DNA from: Paralithodes platypus | Lineage: Eukaryota; Arthropoda; Malacostraca; Decapoda; Lithodidae | Length of the DNA stretch: 64,000 nt | Direction: 5' to 3' | Assembly (NCBI GenBank): GCA_032716605.1 | Contig: CM064552.1 | Coordinates: forward strand, 4,201,900 to 4,265,899 | Notes under the pieces: generated by a model | The model's input: only the letters and a program-made list of their open reading frames with translations | What the model was told of the DNA's origin: nothing | Database searches by the model: none | Shown: in pieces, positions 31,581 to 42,499 of the stretch | Position numbering within the stretch: position 1 is the stretch's first letter | Layout of the letters: each line of letters begins with the position of its first letter | Translations under genes and position numbers: made by a program

Positions 31581-32175
31581 ACTCATAACAAACGACAGTA
31601 ACGGATACACTAATAATTACACTGCATCCTTCAATCGCATCAACTCCGCTAATTTCGATTGCCGGAGATAACAATTAATGGTTCACTTTTTGGGCGATTT
31701 TTTCATGTATTCATTATTTTTCTAGTTTCCTCCCTAGACCTCCATCAAATTAAACAAAACAACATCCATTAGATTCCCCTTCTAGATTAATTGGTACATT
31801 TTTCGGTAGAAAAATGTCCAGGCCGAAGGCTGGTTCTTCCAACATTACAGGCTCACTATCGTTCGCCAGGGAAAAAATAGACACCTAATTAGCATGAAAG
31901 GTCTAAATATTGACGAAGAAATGGGGCGAAAGGTCTTAAAATCGACAAACTAATGGGGCAAACATCTTAGCATATGAAAACTAATGGTGCTAAACATGAG
32001 GGAGAAAGCGGTCCAGAAAACCGGCCTATCCCCCCTTAAAACTACATTCAGCAAGTACAATCCATTAATCTAAATATAGTTGATACATTCACAATACAAT
32101 AACAATATATACAACTAGAGGGGCACTCGGTAGAACGCATACCTCCGCCGTCGCTGACAGTGTCACCAAATATAC
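31470..32175 (-). repeat. Right arm of the inverted duplication
   Basis: The reverse complement matches 29690-30016 in two blocks, 31470-31678 and 32039-32175. They are separated by the family A insertion at 31675-32038. The arms contain both CR1 sequence and non-CR1 flank, so they are duplicated as one unit and not merely two insertions of one element. Confidence 0.8.
31675..32038 (-). mobile_element. Family A MITE with demonstrable TTAA target site
   Basis: The right arm reads ACAATTAA, then the element, then CCTTAAAACTACATT. The left arm (uninterrupted) reads, in reverse complement, ACAATTAAAACTACATT. The element is therefore flanked by duplicated TTAA and the pre-insertion site has one TTAA. 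One end is CCCCCCTTAA. The other starts TTAATGGTTCACTTTTTGG and lacks the GGGGGA seen in the intact copy at 44765-45281. Confidence 0.85.
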
Positions 32176-32370
32176 TGAAATGCACAACAATGACACCAGT
32201 GTGACATATGATCCGGATCGCCTCTTCGACTGAATCAGTTCCTTGGCGCATATCCTAGCTGACCACCAAATTTAGAGATAATCGGTTCATAACTCTGTGA
32301 TTTATCTTGTTTACAGACAGACAGATCAACAAACGGAAGGGAAAACATAATCTCCGTCCAACGAAGGTAA
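32100..32370. mobile_element. Dispersed repeat with TACCTCCGCC and ACAGACAGACAGATC
   Basis: ACTAGAGGGGCACTCGGTAG, CATACCTCCGCC, CGGTTCATAACTCTG, ACAGACAGACAGATCAACAA and GAAAACATAATCTCC make up a sequence type I associate with repeats common in arthropod genomes. Part of it (TTGGTGACA..GTTGTATATA) is in the inverted duplication. The class is not determined. Confidence 0.4.
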
Positions 32371-32430
32371 TTATGAGAAAACAAACAATCGCAACATCTT
32401 AAAAACAACAACGCAAATACTACAACAACA

Positions 32431-34391
32431 AATACCCACAGTAAGGCCCATCAATACCCACAGTAAGGCCCATCAATACCCACAGTAAGGACCATCAATA
32501 CCCACAGTAAGGCCCATCAATACCCACAGTAAGGCCCATCAATACCCACAGTAAGGCCCATCAATACCCACAGTAAGGCCCATCAATACCCACAGTAAGG
32601 CCCATCAATACCCACAGTAAGGCCCATCAATACCCACAGTAAGGCCCATCAATACCCACAGTAAGGCCCATCAATACCCACAGTAAGGACCATCAATACC
32701 CACAGTAAGGCCCATCAATACCCACAGTAAGGCCCATCAATACCCACAGTAAGGCCCATCATACCCACAGTAAGGCCCATCAATACCCACAGTAAGGCCC
32801 ATCAATACCCACAGTAAGGACCATCAATACCCACAGTAAGGCCCATCAATACCCACAGTAAGGCCCATCAATACCCACAGTAAGGCCCATCAATACCCAC
32901 AGTAAGGCCCATCAATACCCACAGTAAGGACCATCAATACCCACAGTAAGGACCATCAATACCCACAGTAAGGACCATCAATACCCACAGTAAGGCCCAT
33001 CAATACCCACAGTAAGGCCCATCAATACCCACAGTAAGGCCCATCAATACCCACAGTAAGGCCCATCAATACCCACAGTAAGGCCCATCAATACCCACAG
33101 TAAGGACCATCAATACCCACAGTAAGGCCCATCAATACCCACAGTAAGGCCCATCAATACCCACAGTAAGGACCATCAATACCCACAGTAAGGCCCATCA
33201 TACCCACAGTAAGGCCCATCAATACCCACAGTAAGGCCCATCAATACCCACAGTAAGGCCCATCAATACCCACAGTAAGGCCCATCAATACCCACAGTAA
33301 GGACCATCAATACCCACAGTAAGGCCCATCAATACCCACAGTAAGGCCCATCAATACCCACAGTAAGGCCCATCAATACCCACAGTAAGGCCCATCAATA
33401 CCCACAGTAAGGCCCATCAATACCCACAGTAAGGCCCATCAATACCCACAGTAAGGCCCATCAATACCCACAGTAAGGACCATCAATACCCACAGTAAGG
33501 CCCATCAATACCCACAGTAAGGCCCATCAATACCCACAGTAAGGCCCATCAATACCCACAGTAAGGCCCATCAATACCCACAGTAAGGCCCATCAATACC
33601 CACAGTAAGGCCCATCAATACCCACAGTAAGGCCCATCAATACCCACAGTAAGGCCCATCAATACCCACAGTAAGGCCCATCAATACCCACAGTAAGGCC
33701 CATCAATACCCACAGTAAGGACCATCAATACCCACAGTAAGGACCATCAATACCCACAGTAAGGCCCATCAATACCCACAGTAAGGCCCATCAATACCCA
33801 CAGTAAGGCCCATCAATACCCACAGTAAGGACCATCAATACCCACAGTAAGGACCATCAATACCACAGTAAGGCCCATCAATACCCACAGTAAGGTGGAT
33901 CAATACCTAAAGTAAGGGCGATTAATAATCAAAGTAAGGCAAATCAATAGCCACAGTAAGGCCCATCAATACCCACAGTAAGGCCCATCAATACCACAGT
34001 AAGGCCCATCAATACCCACAGTAAGGACCATCAATACCCACAGTAAGGCCCATCAATACCCACAGTAAGGCCCATCAATACCCACAGTAAGGCCCATCAA
34101 TACCCACAGTAAGGCCCATCAATACCCACAGTAAGGACCATCAATACCCACCAGTAAGGCCCATCAATACCCACAGTAAGGCCCATCAATACCCACAGTA
34201 AGGACCATCAATACCCACAGTAAGGACCATCAATACCCACAGTAAGGACCATCAATACCCACAGTAAGGCCCATCAATACCCACAGTAAGGCCCATCAAT
34301 ACCCACAGTAAGGCCCATCAATACCCACAGTAAGGACCATCAATACCCACAGTAAGGCCCATCAATACCCACAGTAAGGCCCATCAATACC
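32431..34391. repeat. 22-bp satellite, about 89 units
   Basis: The unit is CAATACCCACAGTAAGG plus CCCAT or ACCAT. The two single-base variants are intermixed along the array. A few units are 1 bp shorter (about 32759, 33188, 33862, 33991) or longer (about 34150). A strongly diverged patch of about three units lies at 33893-33958. There are no spacers and unit identity is near-perfect, so it is not a CRISPR. Confidence 0.97.
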
Positions 34392-35689
34392 ATATAATCA
34401 ATAACCCCCCGCCCCCCCCCACCACCGTGTAGATAATGGGTAGATAATGGAACTGTTATTGTGATTGTGTGATTGGCCGGAATGCTGTAATTGAATTGAC
34501 TTTGTTTGGATCATGATGTTGGTGAATGTAGTTGCGATTGTATCATATCATGCATGCCAAGATCATGACCAAGCCAAATTCAGCACACCAATTAATCTAA
34601 ACCCAACCACGATAAGGTCAACAATGTACCCCCTCCCCCCCTTGACCCTGTGTAACCCCCCCCCCCCCCCCCGCTATACCGTGACCCTGTTTACCCCACT
34701 CTAACAATCCCCACCCACCCTCCACCATCATCATCATTACCATACGATCAATATCTTGAGAGTGTAATTGAGAATGGGCAGTATTCGACATTCTGTCAGT
34801 ATACACCACTGAATAATATGCATGGCAATATAATAAAATACAGACTGTTATAATTACATTACAAGTGAATTAACGCTTTTATATATATGTATTTCGAAAA
34901 ATACATAACAAAATTACTCGAAAGGAGGTCTTGGGAATCATTTTTAAAGCTTAATAGAGCTTTAGGGAACAAAAAAAAATCCGTCTCCCATAGTTTCCAG
35001 AAATCACGTATCTGTTATCATAGTCACTTCACTATTTTATCATATTACCTTTAGTTATCATAGGCACTTCAATTTTGTATCGTATTAGCTATATATCAGT
35101 TATGTTGATGATTGAGAGATAAAATTTGTTCTCATTTCGCTAAGCATTTCCTGTAAACCCCGAGAGCCCAGTTGGACAATGAGAGCATAAGTCAACATGG
35201 TCACACTCCTAGATAGCTGTATGCCAAAATAGCCACAGTGCTCTTGCCTAATAGAATCTAAAAACACACACATACGCGCACACATACACGCACACACACA
35301 CACATTTAACCTAACCAACCTTAATGTAAACTAAACCTAATGTAACTCCTAGGCCACCATAATCGGGGGTGTTATAGATTGTGGCCATTTAGAAGGGCGG
35401 CCGTTCTGACGTGCTTCCAATCACTCATCCCCCTATACCCCCCCCCCCCCATCCGTACCTTTGACCCTGATCACCACCATACAGTCAATACATTACTAAT
35501 CGTTAGGGGTCAGTTCGCTGACAAGTCACTTTATCCGAACTAGAGTTGTTTTGGCCACACTTTGAGGCTTGGTCGATTCACGTCTTACGGGTTATTATGA
35601 TGTTTTGTTTAATGGTTATTGAGTGTTTTGACTGTTTTTTCATGTTTTTTTTTTTTTTTTTTTTTTGGGGGGGGGGGATTTTCGAGCGA
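34392..35689. other. Unassigned, with homopolymer runs
   Basis: Poly(C) at about 34413-34421, 34657-34672 and 35438-35448, CA repeats near 35268-35303, and a T21/G9 junction at about 35648-35677. A degraded family A 3' piece (GGAGGTCTTGGG..AAGCTTAATAG) is at 34918-34985. No gene. Confidence 0.5.
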
Positions 35690-35950
35690 TGCATCTTAGT
35701 TTGTCCAATAGGCTAACAAAAACGCCTTCCCAGACTTCCTTTAAACTAAATAAAGGCACTCCCAGGCCACCAAGTTAAATTTGAGCAATATTTAGATAGA
35801 CAAATGTGCCAGACAAAGGCCGATTTCTTCCAAGAAAAAATCGACACCTGAATGGGGTGAAGCGTCTAATTATCGCCAAACAAATGGGTTGAAACGTCTT
35901 ATAATCTCCAAACTAGTGGAGCGAAACAGGGGAGGTCCAAAAAGACTCTT
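35690..35950 (-). mobile_element. Family B MITE
   Basis: GGCTAACAAAAACGCCTTCC, CAGACTTCCTTTAAACTAAA, ACAAAGGCCGATTTCTTCC and GACACCTGAATGGGGTGAAG, in the same order as at 8316 and 28228. Confidence 0.55.
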
Positions 35951-36101
35951 CTCGGACCAAATAGGGTGGATGTGATTGTGGGACGAAATGACCGACGGAC
36001 GAAACGCCCCACAAATCAATATTACTCTGTGAGGGGCGTAAATACCCACCATTGTCCACCCACGGGGGCTAATTACGGGGTCTGTTTACATGTCCCTTAC
36101 T

Positions 36102-36570
36102 GGGGGGAGGGGGGTAGGAGAGTGGTGGTCGTATGATGAGGAGAAGGAGGGGGAGGGAAGAGGAGAGGAGGAGGGGAGGGAAGAGGAGAGGAGGAGGGGA
36201 GGGAAGAGGAGAGGAGGAGGGGGAGGGAAGAGGAGAGGAGGAAGGGGAGAGGGAAAGAGAATGAGAAGGTGGGGAAAGAGGAGGAAAAAGAGGGGGCGAG
36301 GGGAGGGATGGAGAGGAGGGGGGGAAAGGGAGGGGGAGAAGGAAAAGAAGAAGAGGAGGGAAAGGGGGGGGGGGGAGGAGATGTGGATAGTAAGAGATGT
36401 GGGTAGTAAGAAGAGGAGGGGAATAGGGTGGTGGAGGGGAGGGGGAAGAGATGGGGTCGTAGGAGGAGGGGAAGGAGGGGAGGGGGAAAAGATGAGGGTA
36501 CAAGGAGGAGAAGGAGGGGAAAAGTGGAGAAAGAGGGGGTAGGAGAAGGATGGGGAGGAGGAGGGGTGAG
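36102..36570. repeat. Polypurine (GGA/GGGGA) tract
   Basis: About 470 bp of almost uninterrupted purine on the plus strand, made of GGAGGGGAGGGAAGAGGAGA-like repeats. The four open frames of 144-178 codons across it are compositional. Confidence 0.92.
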
Positions 36571-36768
36571 GATGAACCAAATAAGGGATAATCCTTTAGG
36601 GGTCAGGTCAGTGGGTTTGATCACTCCCCCCAATACAGTCTGTCATCATCGGGTGTTCAGTCAGCATCAAAAGTACCGTCACCCTACCACTGGTTATAGC
36701 TTGCTACAGGGGCTTGGAACTAGTGGGTAATTATAGGCCTATCTTTTAATTATAGTAATATACATGGG

Positions 36769-36773
<5 letters not shown>

Positions 36774-36830
<57 letters not shown>
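36774..36830. repeat. (AT)n microsatellite
   Basis: About 28 AT units. The sequence from 36831 to 37083 has no recognised feature. Confidence 0.95.
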
Positions 36831-36833
<3 letters not shown>

Positions 36834-37083
36834 TGTACTGTATATATCTGTATATTATGCAGATCAATGTTTACAAAATACAGTGTTAGATGTAGTCTAC
36901 AATGTTGGAATATTCGAATGACATTCATTATTGTCGACGTATCGGATATTGCAATATATTATGATCAATTATGCAATGTATAATATATTCATATCACTTG
37001 CCTTACTGTAGTGAAATGTAAATTGTTATTTTACAATTGATTCTAAAATTATATAATATGCATTTGTTTATTGTTTACCATTG

Positions 37084-37207
37084 CATGTATGTATGTACAG
37101 TATGTATGTATGTATGTACAGTATGTATGTATGTATGTATGTATGTACAGTATGTATGTATGTATGTATGTACAGTATGTATGTATGTATGTACAGTATG
37201 TATGTAT
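37084..37207. repeat. (GTAT)n interrupted by GTACA
   Basis: GTAT runs broken at intervals by GTACAGTAT. It adjoins the 3' end of the minus-strand LINE at 37223 and may have grown from its 3' tail. Confidence 0.9.
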
Positions 37208-37222
37208 AAGGAGTACAAAGGA

Positions 37223-38421
37223 AATCAAGCAACAACAGATCTAGTGACCCTTCTAGGTTGCTTGTCCTCCAAAACACTGAGGATCAAGTGTCCAAACAGT
37301 GGTTTAGAGTGGGTAAGGGAACATTGGAAAGGGAAATACTGCCCTGGAACTAATGTCCGTGGCAGGATTAGGAAGTTAGTAGGGGACAGATGGGTTAGTA
37401 ACTGAGGGGGGGATAAAATAACGTTATTCATTTACAAACGCAGTCAGTCGCGGGTTTGATGCGAGATATTTGTCTAGGCGGAGTTTAAATGAATCAACGG
37501 TGATGCAGTCTATAACGTTTCGGGGAAGCCCATTCCACAAGTTGACAACTCGATTGAAGAAGAAATTCTTAGAGTCGTGCGAGTTAAAAGATTTACCAAT
37601 AATTTGCAACCGTTTCCCCGCGTGGAATTAGAGTGGTCGATAGTGAAGTACTTACTACAGTTCATATTGTCGATGCCTTTGATGATTTTGAACACTTGAA
37701 TTAAGTCACCTCTTAATCTGCGCTGGGTTAAAGGAAATAGATTTAATTCTCTAAGACGCTCTTCGTATGGTTTGTTCTTTAGGCTAGGTATCATTTTGGT
37801 AACTCTACGTTGAACTCGTTCTAGCTTGTTTATATCTTTTTGGTAATAAGGGCACCAGGATTGAACGCAGTATTCCAGAAGAGGGCGGACTAATGAATTG
37901 TAAAGGGTTAGGATAACTTCTTTGGATTTATGCTCAAATGACCTGCCTATAAAGCCAATTATTTTGTTTGCCTTCTTAACAAATTCTGAACATTGTTGAC
38001 TCGGTTTTAGGTTACTCGATATTGTTACTCCCAGATCGGTTTCTCTGTTTACATTCTTAAGCTGAGTGCCATTCATCGAATAGTTTGCTTTCGCATTTAG
38101 GTATCCGATATGTAGTACTTTACATTTATCCGCATTGAAACTCATTTGCCAAATTTGGGCCCAACATGACAAGTTATCTAGATTGTGTTGCATATCGTCA
38201 ACTTGTTCTTTTGAGAGTACGCTACTTGCAATTTTTGTATCGTCAGCAAATTTTGAGATTGTACAGGTGAGACCCTCATCTATGTCGTTGATGTAAATTA
38301 GAAAGAGAATTGGTCCTAGTACCGATCCCTGGGGTACCCCGCTACTTACATTGGTCCATTTTGATGCCTTACCGTTTATGACTACTCTTTGCTTTCTGTC
38401 GCTGAGCCAATTTTCATACAT
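37223..38421 (-). pseudogene. Second CR1/L2-like LINE, 5'-truncated and frameshifted
   Basis: A minus-strand frame of 303 codons (38421-37510) starts inside the RT at ENWLSDRKQRVVINGK. It carries SGVPQGSVLGPILFL, the catalytic KFADDTKIA and the C-terminal VRPLLEYCVQSWCPYY, LERVQRRVTKMI and RLRGDLIQVFK motifs. Near 37610 a frameshift moves the end (FFFNRVVNLWNGLPRNVI, SFKLRLDKYL) to another frame (37609-37424). The 3' UTR runs to about 37223. Residue differences across all blocks make it a family distinct from 16060. It is non-functional. Confidence 0.85.
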
Positions 38422-39054
38422 GTATGTATGTATTAGTGTTATTACTATTATTATCGTAATAAATATAAATTATTATTACTATAATTATTATGTTATTATT
38501 AGTATTATCTATATTATCGTAGATCGAATGTTAGTAAAGAAACCCACACAACGGGAAGCTCTTTAAAACGATTAGGCTCGGATTAAAAAGGTGTTTATGA
38601 GGTGTGTGTACGTGTGAGTGTGTGTTCGTATGCCTGTGTCTACCTGTACGTGTGTCTGTGTGTGTGGTGATGGAGGGCATAGAGGGGGGAGAGGGGGGGA
38701 GGGGGGGCAGGTCAACAGAGGTCACCATAGAACTCTTATTTTCCCACCAACCGTAACAACTCCCTTACGGGCCCTTTATCTGGTCTTATTAGTCATCCTC
38801 CCGGACTGATTGCTTTCAATGGGTTACTTGTTTGTCTGTACTTGGTGTGTGTATTGTGCCTCGTCTCAACCTCACTTCACTCTCTCTCGTCTCCTCTCGG
38901 TCTCCTCTCCCGCGTTACCTCCATCTCTCTCTCTCTCTAATCCCCGCCGCATCCCTCTTCGGCTTTTGACATACAGTGCTGAGTTATTTATCTTCGGCTT
39001 TTGACATACAGAGCTGAGTTATTTATCTTCTCTGTAGATAAAGAGTTATTTACA
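38422..39054. other. Low-complexity and unassigned
   Basis: ATT-rich 38430-38520, TG-rich 38598-38665, G-rich 38680-38708, TC-rich 38876-38940, and a short direct repeat of CTTCGGCTTTTGACATACAG (38958 and 38992). No gene. Confidence 0.5.
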
Positions 39055-39475
39055 AGGAGGAGGAGGAGGAGGAGGAGGAAGACGAAAATGAGGAGGAGGA
39101 GGAAAAAACGATAATAATAGCAGAAGAGTGGTGGAGGAGGAGGAGGAGAAAGGTGAAGAGGAGGAGGAGGAGAAGGAAGAGGATGAGGGCAGGTGACAAT
39201 AACATCAAAATAGGAGGAGGGTGAGAAACAGAAGAATAGGAAGGAGGAAGTGGAAGAGGAGGTGGGGGAGGACGAAGTGGAAGAGAGAGGAGGCGACAAT
39301 AACAGCAAAAGGAGGAGGAGGAGGAGGAGAGGAAGGAAGTGGAAGAGAGAAAAAGGAGCATCAAACAACGCTAGCATCAGAAAAGAGGGAGGAGGAGAAA
39401 AAACTCAATAACAACAGAGGAGGAGGAGGAGGAGGAGATAATAACAACAGAGGAGGAGGAGGAGGAGGAGACAGA
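39055..39475. repeat. GGA/GAA polypurine tract
   Basis: About 420 bp dominated by GAGGAGGAGG on the plus strand, with a few interruptions such as CAACAATAACA. 39480-39685 is unassigned apart from (AAT)n at 39653-39680. Confidence 0.9.
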
Positions 39476-39689
39476 GTATGAACAGGACAAAGAGTGACTA
39501 AGGATGGTAGGAAGTATAGGATAATCCCTGCTCATCACTGGACTCCCACCAAACATATCAAGAGGGACTACAACACAATCAACCACAATACTAAAACACA
39601 CAAAATATATGAAAAACAATTAAAATATATACAATAATAGTAATAGTACAAAAATAATAATAATAATAATAATAATAATGAATAGGCCT

Positions 39690-39844
39690 ACACTTCAATA
39701 TATAATGGGCTTCTAGCAATTAGCAGGCTTCAAACTAGCTCACTTAACCCCTTTTGCTACCACAGATGCTTCCTAAACTTCAGAAAGTCGTCTACATATA
39801 GCTAGGATACTATAAAAAGACGTCGCCGGTACAGAAGGGGTTAA
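39690..39844 (+). mobile_element. Family C MITE lacking its left end
   Basis: GGGCTTCTAGCAATTAGCAG, CTTCAGAAAGTCGTCTACA, and right end GACGTCGCCGGTACAGAAGG then GGTTAA (39841-39844). Confidence 0.65.
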
Positions 39845-40008
39845 TCATGTATGATAGATTACATTTTTGAGTCAGGAATTGGTCTATGGAACAATTTTCG
39901 TCTGATATTTTTTTTAAACCTATGACGAGGACCTCACAACATTATAGTACTTAGAGAAGACAGTTAGCAGTCAAATAACCAAGTATTTAGGGGGAAGGAG
40001 AAGAGCGA

Positions 40009-40013
<5 letters not shown>

Positions 40014-40078
<65 letters not shown>
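40014..40078. repeat. (AG)n microsatellite
   Basis: About 30 AG units after a short GATA run. Confidence 0.95.
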
Positions 40079-40081
<3 letters not shown>

Positions 40082-40299
40082 ACGTGTGTGTGTGCGCGCC
40101 GAAAAGAATCGTCGCCCCTCGAAATCTCCCAGCTAAACAGAAGGGTTGTTGACAGATCCCGAGCCGCCTTCTGACCCGCCGAATTAGCCGCCGTATTAAG
40201 CCGATTTTGGCCGGGAAAGGCAAGGTATTCCGCGGGCTGAATTTTCCGGCCTGATCACAATCCTGGGGTCTGCGTGGAGGGTCGCAGGGGGATTAGAAG

Positions 40300-40860
40300 T
40301 GGGGGAAGGGGGGTGAGTGTAGTGTGGGTGGGGGGGGGGGGGGGGGTGTAGGAGGGGGGGTATCATTCTGGGGTGGTTGTGGGGTAGGGATAATTGTGTG
40401 GGGGTGGAGGGTTGTAGTGTGGGGGGATTTGTGGTGTGGTGGATTCGTTGTGGGGGTGGAGGATATTGTGGGGTGGATTATGGTAGTGTGGGGGCAATGG
40501 TGTTGGGTGATGTGATGGTTGTGGGGGAGGAGGGAAACTGTGGAGTGGATTACGATAGTGTGGGGATTCGTAGTTGGGGGATTTGTGTGATTTGTGTGTG
40601 GTGGTGTAGTGGTTCTGAGGGACGGGAGAATTGAGGGGTGGCTTACTACGGTAGTGTGGGGATTGGTGTACGGTGGTGCAGTGTTGTGGGGGAGGAGGAA
40701 ATTATGGGCCTGGATTAAGGTAGTGTGAGGTAGTGGTCGTGGGGGAGAGGATATTGTGAGATAGATTAGGATAATGTGGGAGATATTGATGAATGTGATG
40801 TGGGTAGAAGTGGTGTGGAGTGTAGTGTTGGTATGGGTGTGAGTGGTATAATGCATGGTG
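40300..40860. repeat. G-rich GTGGGGG tract
   Basis: About 550 bp rich in GTGGGGG, TGTGGTG and GGGGGAGG with a G18 run at about 40330. It has many closely spaced G-runs. The His/Pro/Thr-rich minus-strand frame is compositional. Confidence 0.85.
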
Positions 40861-40918
40861 GTGATGGTGTAGCTGAAAATGTGATAGATATAGATAGGTA
40901 TACAGTATCTATATATGA

Positions 40919-41012
40919 AAATATAAAATATAATTAAAGGGACTAGAGTTATATTTACTGTATACCTAAATACAGTAAATATTACTCTAGCTTCTTTTAG
41001 TTAATTGTATTT
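40919..41012. repeat. Imperfect hairpin of about 95 bp
   Basis: The left arm AAAATATAATTAAAGGGACT..GAGTTATATTTACTG is the imperfect inverse of GTAAATATTACTC..TAGTTAATTGTATTTT, with a short loop near 40967. Confidence 0.6.
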
Positions 41013-41264
41013 TTTAGATATAGACGATAGTGGTTGCGAGTGTTAGCCTAACTATGATGAACAGATTATAGATATCGATTTAACCTACATACTCGAGATA
41101 GGGTTGGGGGGGATTTCAATATAAATCTACGGGTGTTGTCCGAATGATTTGGTTAGGTTGGAAGATAATTATTACTAAGCGGATTAGGGCTTAAAAATCG
41201 GAGCTAATATTAACGGTTGTTGTTGTTGTTGTTGTTTTTACGACTATAAGTTGTTTTCTTCAAA

Positions 41265-41479
41265 TTAACCCATACAGTACCGGTGACGTCCTTTTCATCA
41301 TATTCTGGCCACTATTAGATGATGTTATTCAGCTTAGGAAGGACCTCTAGCGATAATAAGGCTTCAAACTATCTGGAGCAACCCTACTAACTACTGCAGA
41401 TCCTTCCCAAGCTGCACAATATCGTCTAAATAAAGCTAGAATAAAAAATAACACACGTCGCTGGTACTCAAAGGGTTAA
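41265..41479 (+). mobile_element. Family C MITE (full length, TTAA both ends)
   Basis: Runs from TTAACCCATACAGTACCGGT to GCTGGTACTCAAAGGGTTAA. The interior TTCTGGCCACTATTAGATGA and AATATCGTCTAAATAAAGC also pair partially. This is a good exemplar. Confidence 0.8.
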
Positions 41480-41539
41480 TAAACTGGATCGATGCGCTAT
41501 CAGAGGCATAATCATAATTAACCATTGCAAGATTGTGAG

Positions 41540-41935
41540 GCTTTTAACAGTTTATTCTGGCTGTCCATAGACGATATTACGCAGCTTAGGAAGGATCTGT
41601 GGGAATTATAAGGGTAATGATGATCTCGAATAACCCTCGGAATTCCAATTGGCCACTTGCGAGTTTCAGGCTATAAGGAAGTTGGAGCCGTAAACATCGA
41701 TATAAACAGAAATATAATAATAATGTAGGTTTATAATGGATAAAAAGTATGTTGAATTGGGTTTTATGTATTTATATAAGCACTGCAACCGCAATTTAGT
41801 TGATAATTCTGATAATTATCGATGTCTACAGCTCCAACTTCCTTATAAACCGAAACTCGCAAGTGGTCAATTACCCTTTCTCAATGCGAATGAAATCGTC
41901 TAATAATAGCCAGATAACAGAAAATATATGCAGCG
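41540..41935 (+). mobile_element. Family C copy split by the family E insertion
   Basis: The left C half is at 41545-41647 (TTTATTCTGGCTGTCCATAG, CAGCTTAGGAAGGATCTGTG). The right half is at 41873-41935 (CTTTCTCAATGCGAATGAAA, TCGTCTAATAATAGCCAG). Family E occupies the gap. Confidence 0.6.
41648..41872. mobile_element. Family E palindromic MITE
   Basis: The left arm AATTGGCCACTTGCGAGTTT..GGAAGTTGGAGCCGTAAACATCG is inverted at the right as CGATGTCTACAGCTCCAACTTCC..AACTCGCAAGTGGTCAATT. The imperfect arms are about 55-60 bp around an A+T-rich centre. No coding capacity. Confidence 0.65.
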
Positions 41936-41940
41936 TCGTA

Positions 41941-41942
<2 letters not shown>

Positions 41943-42017
<75 letters not shown>

Positions 42018-42345
42018 CTGATTTGTAATGATTTCTCTCAATTTTCTATAACGTTTCTAATTTTTATCAGCATAAACTCATGATCACTTCGCTTAGATCG
42101 TATGAATTGTGCGGCCAGTGTATCAGTCTAAATATATCTCTCTCTCACACACTCACTCTCACTCTCTATCTATTTATACATCTCTTTCACTCACTCTCAC
42201 TCTCTCTCTCTCTCTCACACACTCTCTCTCTCCCTCTCTATCTATCTATCTATATATATATCTCTTTCACGCACTCTCTCTTTCACGCACTCTCTCTCTT
42301 TCTCTCTCTCTCACTCACTCGCACTCTCTCCCTCTCTCTCCAGCC
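41943..42345. repeat. (TC)n and TC/CA-rich tract
   Basis: An uninterrupted (TC)n at 41943-42014, then a mixed TCTCTC, CACACA and TATC region at 42130-42345. Ser/Leu-rich frames are artefacts. Confidence 0.92.
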
Positions 42346-42499
42346 AACGGAAGCCAGGGCAGAAAGGCAGACAGGCAGCAGATAGCGGCAGACAAAGATT
42401 CCGGAGAGACACAGGATGCTCGCTAAGAGGCCCCGGGGTCTTTTACCCTTTGACGCCTTCACTCGCAGTACACTCTAAGACGTAAATCCTGACCCACTA

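Noticed and set aside
32431..34391. CRISPR-like array
   Set aside because: Units are contiguous 22-mers with no unique spacers, in a eukaryotic context. This is a satellite.
36069..36633. Four overlapping frames of 144-178 codons
   Set aside because: Ser/Pro/Leu or Gly/Glu/Arg low-complexity from the polypurine tract. No codon structure.
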